Source of the DNA: Glandiceps talaboti
Lineage: Eukaryota > Hemichordata > Enteropneusta > Spengelidae
Assembly: GCF_964340395.1 (NCBI RefSeq)
Contig: NC_135563.1
Location: 1,264,001-1,328,000 of the forward strand
Length of the DNA: 64,000 bases
Direction: 5' to 3'
The translations under genes and the position numbers were made by a program. Positions 57,880 to 64,000 of this stretch are shown piece after piece (the stretch's first letter is position 1; each line of letters starts with the position of its first letter). The notes below the pieces were generated by a model. It made no database searches. It was not told the origin of the DNA and saw only the letters and a list, made by a program, of their open reading frames with translations.

Positions 57880-58480
57880 GTTGTTGGCATGTACTAGTTG
57901 GTGATTTCTGTTGTAACAAAGTTTCATGACTTTTGAAATTATCTGTATCGAACTTCAGCAATTCTAAAACTCTAAAATTGCCTGAATAAATTGTAAATAC
58001 CTAAAATACCATCAGTCCTTGAAAATTCCATCTACGTAACTAGATTCAGTCTTTTATCACAAAATCTTCAAAGTACGTGTACACATACATTTGAGTACAA
58101 GTTGACGTGTTCATTAACTCCATACTATATATTATTGTTTGTACTGGGATTTTATTCAAAATATCGTCTGCTTCAAATTCGCCAACTGCCATTGTGCCAA
58201 CACATGTGCGTATATGTGTGCGTAGGTATTTCCGGGTCCCAGTGCAAGACTCATGACAATTTCAATCGTTATTGACACTGAATATAGTTGGGAATATATC
58301 ACGGTCACGGTGACAATCTGCAATTGTTACAGGAAAATCGATATTATTATCCAGAATGTCTCAGTTGTTAGGCTTGCTGACCGGTGTACGTGTGATAAGG
58401 GGCATTGCAAATATTTTTAATGCATGCGTAGTCCAGATTGTTTGTCTTGCTTTCAAGCAGACAAGTCATATGCAGACTAA
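57880..58480 (+). repeat. Large dispersed repeat, fragment D
   Basis: It begins 'ggcatgtactagttggtgat' and follows copies A and B through 'gtcttttatcacaaaatctt' and 'ggtatttccgggtcc'. It then shows the same internal junction as copy C ('ggggcattgcaaatattttt' to 'tgtttgtcttgctttcaagc') before ending. The shared junction groups D with C. Confidence 0.75.
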
Positions 58481-60820
58481 GGTAACATAGATTGCGGGGT
58501 AGTATAAATGACACAAGTTTTTCTGAACAAACGCAAACTATCCAATAATAGTATAGATGGCAGGCAGTATAAATGGCAAATCACCGGCAAGTCTACTATC
58601 TATTGAGTTTATTAATTGTCTGGGATAAAACAACGTCATTTGATATCATTCCCAATGATAGCCTATAAATCCCATACCGTTATATTGATACCTCAGTAGT
58701 TAAACCTCTTTCACAAGTCTTCGAAAACTTGAATGGACTGTCATTGTATATATTAAGGATCAAGTCACTGTCTTTCAGCAAAGTAGTCAAGCTTAGATTA
58801 CTGAATGCGACAATATAACACCATGTAAAACTATTCTTGATAGTATAAAGTAATGTCCACTATTTAAGACACACATGAATGACATTTAAGTGTAAGCAAA
58901 GGAGCGATATAATTGGCTATTATATGGACATTTAGACAGTTTTTCTCAATCCATAATAGTAAAAGAGTTCTTTTGGATGAACCACACATTCATCATGTGA
59001 CAGCACCTGAGTTTCTTCTTAGTTCGCAAGTGTCATTCCACCCCCTACATTTAATCTAGGCAATATGGACATACATTGTTATATACTCTGTGTATATCAA
59101 AATAATTGATGTCTAATTTATACATGACTACATTTAGATATATTGATAAACATAACTTTAGTCAATGCTTTTTAATCAGATTTAAACTGAATGCCTTCCA
59201 TAAGGATAGTCTTGCAATTTCACGATTTATGCAAGAAATTTAGCTATATAGCTGTGATTTTTCAAGTCCTAGTGAAAGGTAGGTGTCAACAATGTTGTTA
59301 AAATACCCGCTTAATATTCTCAATGCAGGAAAGCTTACATCCTCAACTTCACTCGGCTTTCATGATCCCCTACATACCCTGGATATGTACACCCGTTTCC
59401 ACGGCAAATAATAAACGAATTTTAAACCCTTATAACATTAATTGCTGTTATGCATCAGAATGTTTACATACTTCATGGTAAGCATCATAACAGTTTAACA
59501 ACTTTAATATGGTGAAGTGATATGGTGTTATTGCCCTTTACTTCGTCCGAGTGTATACATTCCTTTTTCGACCAAGATTGACAGATGCACCATCTGCTCC
59601 AAATCCTATAAAGTTCTGCTTCCAACTTTCATCAACTGTGTCATATATAGTTTTTGTCGCACTAACACCACCATCAGCATGTGTGTATTGAACTTCCTTC
59701 TGTCCCAGTATTAAAATTCACCATGAGTTTACAAGTCGGTTTGTCTACTCGTGGCAAGTAGACTATTTTACTATTTTTTTAGTGTACACCGTCACACATC
59801 AAGACATATAAATATTACATTGCCATATTAAATTGACTAGACTTTTCATAATCATAACCAGCTATAAGATAGGCAACATTGATTTCAACTACCTTTCTTT
59901 CGACAGTATACATAATATTCTATTATCTCAAAGTACACTCCTTTCTCTTCACCACTTGATTTAAAAAAAAATAAAAATAAGCTACCATATATTCATAACC
60001 AGATTTAAACTGAATGCCCTCCGTAAGGGCAAAGTTTTGATATTCTCGTTCTTACATAGATTTGATGGAATACAGCAAAACATGTGCAATTAGTTATTTT
60101 TCCTCATTGGTTGTTATTAATTGCCCATTGCTATAAAGATCATGATGTAAATATTTGTGTGTGTTGTCATTATTTCATTTGTTTTTGTTTTCTGTTGTGG
60201 TTGTTCGATATTCTTTGCGCTATAATGTTTTACTTTGTTTAGAGTTTTGACAATATGTCTTGTTCGCCTTTGGTTTTGATTTTCTGTCTAAGCCGGTTTT
60301 TTGCCAGTTGATCGAATCTGACCAGTTGATTCTATTGCTCACAATAGACTCAACAAATTCCCATCAGTGGGATTTCTCCTTCTGGAGTAAATATGTTAGT
60401 GTTTGTTTGAAGGGTTGGTGAGTATATGAGTGAGTGTTGCTCAAGTGTATTAACTCTGATATTAGTGTCTGTTGGTAAAGTTGACGACTGTGATGTTTTT
60501 GAATCGATTATGTCTGTTGTATCAGTAAGGATGTAAGTGTTGGTTTGTAAGGGTAAGTATGTAGGAATGTCTGTTGCAGTTGTTTCCTCTCCACCTGGAT
60601 ATCTTCAGTTGGTCACGGCGAATCCATGACATACCAAAAAAGAAAAGAAAAGAAAAAAGTGTTAGATATTGAGATCATGGCTTGAAACAAAGCATCTTGG
60701 ATTGTTACTCTTTGTTTATTTCAATAAAAGTTGAAACAATTATATGAAATTAAAGTTGTTAGAATTTGACATCCAACCAATTTCTAATCAAACTAAATTG
60801 TGTATGTGTGTGCATCATTT
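58481..60820. other. Mostly unassigned interval
   Basis: 'cagatttaaactgaatgcc' occurs at 59180-59198 and at 60003-60021, each followed by 'ttccataagga' or 'ctccgtaaggg'. This equals the inverse of 42985-43018 and marks ends of that repeat family. No gene is recognised between. 60641-60660 is an AAAAG tract. Confidence 0.4.
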
Positions 60821-60825
60821 TGAAT

Positions 60826-60916
60826 GAATGTATGTATGTATGTATGTATGTGTATGTGTATGTGTATGTATGTATGTATGTATGTATGTATGTATGTATG
60901 TATGTATGTATGTGTG
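60826..60916. repeat. (ATGT)n microsatellite
   Basis: ATGT tract with a 'gtgtatgtgtat' interruption. Confidence 0.96.
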
Positions 60917-61990
60917 TATATTTATTTGATTGATTTTGGTCATTGAACCTTTTAGTGCACAATGGCCTATCTGTGTAATTACATACAGTTATGGAAACGC
61001 AACTTTCAAAGATAATAAATTGCGTTACAAGATTTGAGAACAACTTTTTCAGTTAAAAACAAAATTTTGATTGATATGATATTGTTTGCCAAAGATTGGT
61101 GACAATGTAGAAAAATAATGTAGAGTGAAAGTTGGTCGTGTGTTGCACTATGCAGTTATGTATGAAAGGAGATTCGATTATGATGGTTGAGAGTGCATCA
61201 GATTTGCAGTACACTCATTTGAAGATGAAACATGAAGAAAAAAATTAAGTGTTGTACATAACAATTATTGTTTAAAGTTAATTTGTAAACAAAATTTGAA
61301 CATATTTTACCAGTTATGAATATGAGTTCACGATTTCAGATATGAGAAAGAAGTACATTGGTGATGGCAGGGCAATGGTATATGTATGATCACCACAACA
61401 TGGTGTGCATAACAATTACAAATAGTGCATGGTAGGCCAAAATTGATAACCTTGCTTACAAAAATAGTCAAAAGCATGTCGTACCTGTTATAAAATTTAT
61501 GTAAGCTGTTGTTTTTTGCGATTTGGGACATGTAACGGCAAGGGCTTGGTGACTGTAAAAAAGTGGACACAGACACTTATGTTATGTTATTTAAATATTA
61601 GTAATTTCCAATATTCAGAATGTGAGATGGTGTAGCTTGTGGTGTACAATATTTCTAGCAAAGTACCTGTCCATATAGTACACGTTTTTTTTGGACACAT
61701 CTGGTTCTGGTAATCAGACCCAACGTATGCTAACTCTACCAACTATTAGCATTTTGGGGGTAATTGAAGGCTTACTTACTAATTTTTTTTATCAGGATGA
61801 CAAGCTCAGTGTTGACTTCGGAAAGCAAAGGATATCACACACAGCACAGTAGACTGAACAACAACTATTCTTCTTTATCACATGTAACATTATTGTTATC
61901 GGTCAAGTAAAAGAACAACCCAGCTTGGAAAATAATGAACTTACTTTGATTTCATTCGTGCCAAAGTAATTAGCGCTCTCGACGCGTTCG
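60917..61990. other. Unassigned interval
   Basis: No recognised gene, element end or shared repeat. Confidence 0.35.
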
Positions 61991-62063
61991 TATGTATGTA
62001 TGTATGTATGTATGTATGTATGTATGTATGTATGTATGTATGTATGTATGCATGTATGTATGT
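61991..62063. repeat. (TATG)n microsatellite
   Basis: Tetranucleotide tract of about 18 units with one CATG unit. Confidence 0.97.
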
Positions 62064-62796
62064 AACAACAGGTGCCATTTTCGCAGCAAATTCGTTTTTT
62101 TACGTATTTCTTCTACAGTATAAGAATGTGCCAAATAACTAAACACGTCATCTGCATCAATCGGTATAAGTTGATTAATTTCCTTCATTTCAAAAACTTT
62201 ATTTCTAACTTACAAATCCAGACTGTGTTGTCTGTTAAGTTGATATCTTCCAAAAAATGACGGAAGCTTATTTCATAGCATCGTCAGCTGCAATGAACCA
62301 AAATATTGTCAAGCATACACATTGATAGATATAGTTATTTTTCAAAATCATACAGTTTAGAGATGTGACTCTGAAACCATGACGTTTATGTCAGCTTGTG
62401 ATCCAGTTTCACCGTTGTGAAAAAAAAATGTACGCACGTCCTGGGCCGATGTCACCTAGTACGCGGTACTGTATTCGTTGTATGTGTATGAAAATTTGAT
62501 CCATTTAATGAATAAAATTACTTAGCTTTTGACGCTAGTTTATTGTTGCTAGTATATGAATTATCAAGATTTAATTTTTTTTAAAGACACTTCGTCGACA
62601 ATAAACAACACAATTTGAAATCTCTCAGTTATAGATTATTAACCTGTTTTAACAGAAAGTGTACTCCATAGTACGTATGAGTGTAACGCTGTGTTAAAGA
62701 CTACGTCAAACGAAATGTTCTTATAAACGTTTTACGGAAAATAGAGTACCATCGTCAATATGTAGTAATGAGAAGGGAATATTTCCTTTGAAATCA

Positions 62797-63744
62797 GTCG
62801 AATTTCATTAACATTTGGTTTCTTTAGATGTGTTTGGATGTACCAATAACATCTATCACCTTAGTAAGTGGTTGCACGCCGATTGTGAAACACATGGGTG
62901 TATCCACGCGACTGGTTGTTGCGACTGTTCACCACTCTTTACCCTCTTTCCTTTACCAACGAAATCACGCGCTCCTGATGTCAGAAGACGTTGGATTAAC
63001 CTCGTAAATAGACAGGGCATGAAAGGTAAACTATGGCATCCAAACTACAACTCTAGAGTTTGTTCTGTACTTGTTGTGGATGGTGAGCGGACAGATGTTC
63101 ATCCCGATCCTATTGACGCTTGGCTACAGTAGCAAGATGAACTCATCGAAACCTCGCCCTCTAGTGAAGAGAAACTTGAACGTACCCGAAAAGCTAGCGT
63201 CGACGCGTCAAAAATGAAAACCAAAAACTTTAACATCTAAATTGACAAAACCATTTAATCAAGAGGTAACGTCGAATTTCATTAACATTTGGTTTCTTTA
63301 GATGTGTTTGGATGTACCAATAACATCTATCACCTTAGTAAGTGGTTGCACGCCGATTGTGAAACACATGGGTGTATCCACGCGACTGGTTGTTGCGACT
63401 GTTCACCACTCTTTACCCTCTTTCCTTTACCAACGAAATCACGCGCTCCTGATGTCAGAAGACGTTGGATTAACCTCGTAAATAGACAGGGCATGAAAGG
63501 TAAACTATGGCATCCAAACTACAACTCTAGAGTTTATTCTGTACTTGTTGTGGATGGTGAGCGGACAGATGTTCATCCCGATCCTATTGACGCTTGGCTA
63601 CAGTAGCAAGATGAACTCATCGAAACCTCGCCCTCTAATGAAGAGAAACTTGAACGTACCCGAAAAGCTAGCGTCGACGCGTCAAAAATGAAAACCAAAA
63701 ACTTTAACATCTAAATTGACAAAACCATTTAATCAAGAGGTAAC
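62797..63744. repeat. 474-bp tandem duplication covering the THAP exon
   Basis: 62797-63270 and 63271-63744 are head-to-tail copies that differ at only two positions I can see: 63062 G against 63536 A, and 63164 G against 63638 A. Each copy includes the putative splice acceptor, the THAP coding stretch and the following in-frame stops. It is either a very recent duplication or an assembly artefact from two haplotypes. Confidence 0.95.
62828..63270 (+). pseudogene. THAP-type zinc-finger domain exon, copy 1, degenerate
   Basis: 'tttggtttctttag' is a good 3' splice site, so coding probably starts at 62828. The frame reads 'VFGCTNNIYHLSKW', 'CCDCSPLFTLFPLPTK', 'RRRWINLVNRQ', 'LWHPNYNSRVCSVLVVDGER' and 'HPDPIDAW'. 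This is the C2CH THAP DNA-binding pattern found in transposon-derived proteins of marine animals. The first Cys of the zinc site would be in an upstream exon. The final C-x2-H is C-S-V-L, so the zinc His is lost. A TAG stop at 63130-63132 and a TAA at 63238-63240 lie in frame. Confidence 0.82.
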
Positions 63745-63918
63745 GAAGCTTGTGAAGCTAGTTTACCTGAGGACAATGACATTATTGCCGACCTACCCAT
63801 CGACTCTAGTGCCCAACACGGTTTCGACCAACCGCATACAGAACGCGACGCATTATTATTTCCTGACTACGACAGTATGTGCCAACAATGTGGCGTAAAG
63901 AAAAATCTAAAGATATAA
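63302..63918 (+). pseudogene. THAP-type zinc-finger domain, copy 2, with downstream coding relic
   Basis: Same domain as copy 1, but the zinc Cys of 'RVCS' is Tyr ('RVYS', TAT at 63535-63537). The same frame continues past three stops (63604, 63712, 63727). It reads 'QDELIETSPSNEEKLERTRK', then 'NEACEASLPEDNDIIADLPI' and 'YDSMCQQCGVKKNLKI' to a TAA at 63916-63918. That length of sensible frame implies an ancestral protein with a THAP domain, an acidic linker and a CxxC motif. No DDE transposase part is in the window. Confidence 0.78.
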
Positions 63919-64000
63919 AAAAAAACGTATTTTAATTTCAAAACTTAAGAAGGACATTATTTTCTATAAAAGTGAACTTTTGAAAAAAAATAGTTATGAG

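Overview
The window is eukaryotic, gene-poor and almost wholly made of mobile-element remains and simple repeats. Fragments of reverse transcriptases, a THAP zinc-finger coding relic, long (TA)n, (TATG)n and (ACAG)n tracts, and the lack of any bacterial-style gene spacing point to an animal. The mixture of Penelope-like elements (PLEs), CR1/L2-like and L1/Tx1-like LINEs, THAP and ZNF862/hAT-type relics and PIF/Harbinger-type MITEs is typical of marine invertebrates (for example hemichordate, lancelet, echinoderm, mollusc or cnidarian). Nothing here fixes the phylum. I found no intact host gene, no convincing tRNA or rRNA and no CRISPR.

Layout. 1-320: end of a satellite-like repeat. 430-2170: PLE pseudogene on the minus strand. 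7469-8706: foldback element. 8836-9943: second PLE relic between direct repeats. 10652-13310: two LINE remnants that meet near 11690, in opposite orientations. 13310-14140 and 42051-42996: members of a repeat family carrying ~145-bp units, a (GTCT)n tract and a CTCCCGTAAGGG terminus. 17785-21478, 22995-26790, 53098-56400 and 57880-58480: four copies of a multi-kilobase dispersed repeat. One of these (20346-20694) holds a MITE whose empty site can be read in another copy. 27326-28230: relic of a ZNF862-like (hAT-derived) protein. 29657-30272: (TA)n tracts alternating with two near-perfect palindromes that each encode a hammerhead-ribozyme-like fold. 30650-32970: L1/Tx1-like LINE relic, minus strand. 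33135-35935: a 33-bp minisatellite whose unit is 11 codons and stays open for up to 283 codons. 36395-37628 and 37852-39179: two non-autonomous elements with TWA target duplications. 46000-48545: very AT-rich relic of several unrecognised proteins read outward on both strands. 48721-49604: hammerhead-like copy followed by a PLE C-terminal relic. 49605-51377: element with long G-rich inverted repeats and a 9-bp target duplication, carrying LINE fragments. 62797-63918: THAP-domain pseudogene with an almost identical 474-bp tandem duplication.

The most interesting thread is RNA structure. Hammerhead-type cores (CUGANGA, stem II, GAAA) occur at six places in four genomic neighbourhoods, with stem sequences that change in a pairing-preserving way between copies. 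Two of these neighbourhoods also hold PLE coding relics. The rest of the window records nested insertion, capture and segmental duplication rather than cooperating genes.
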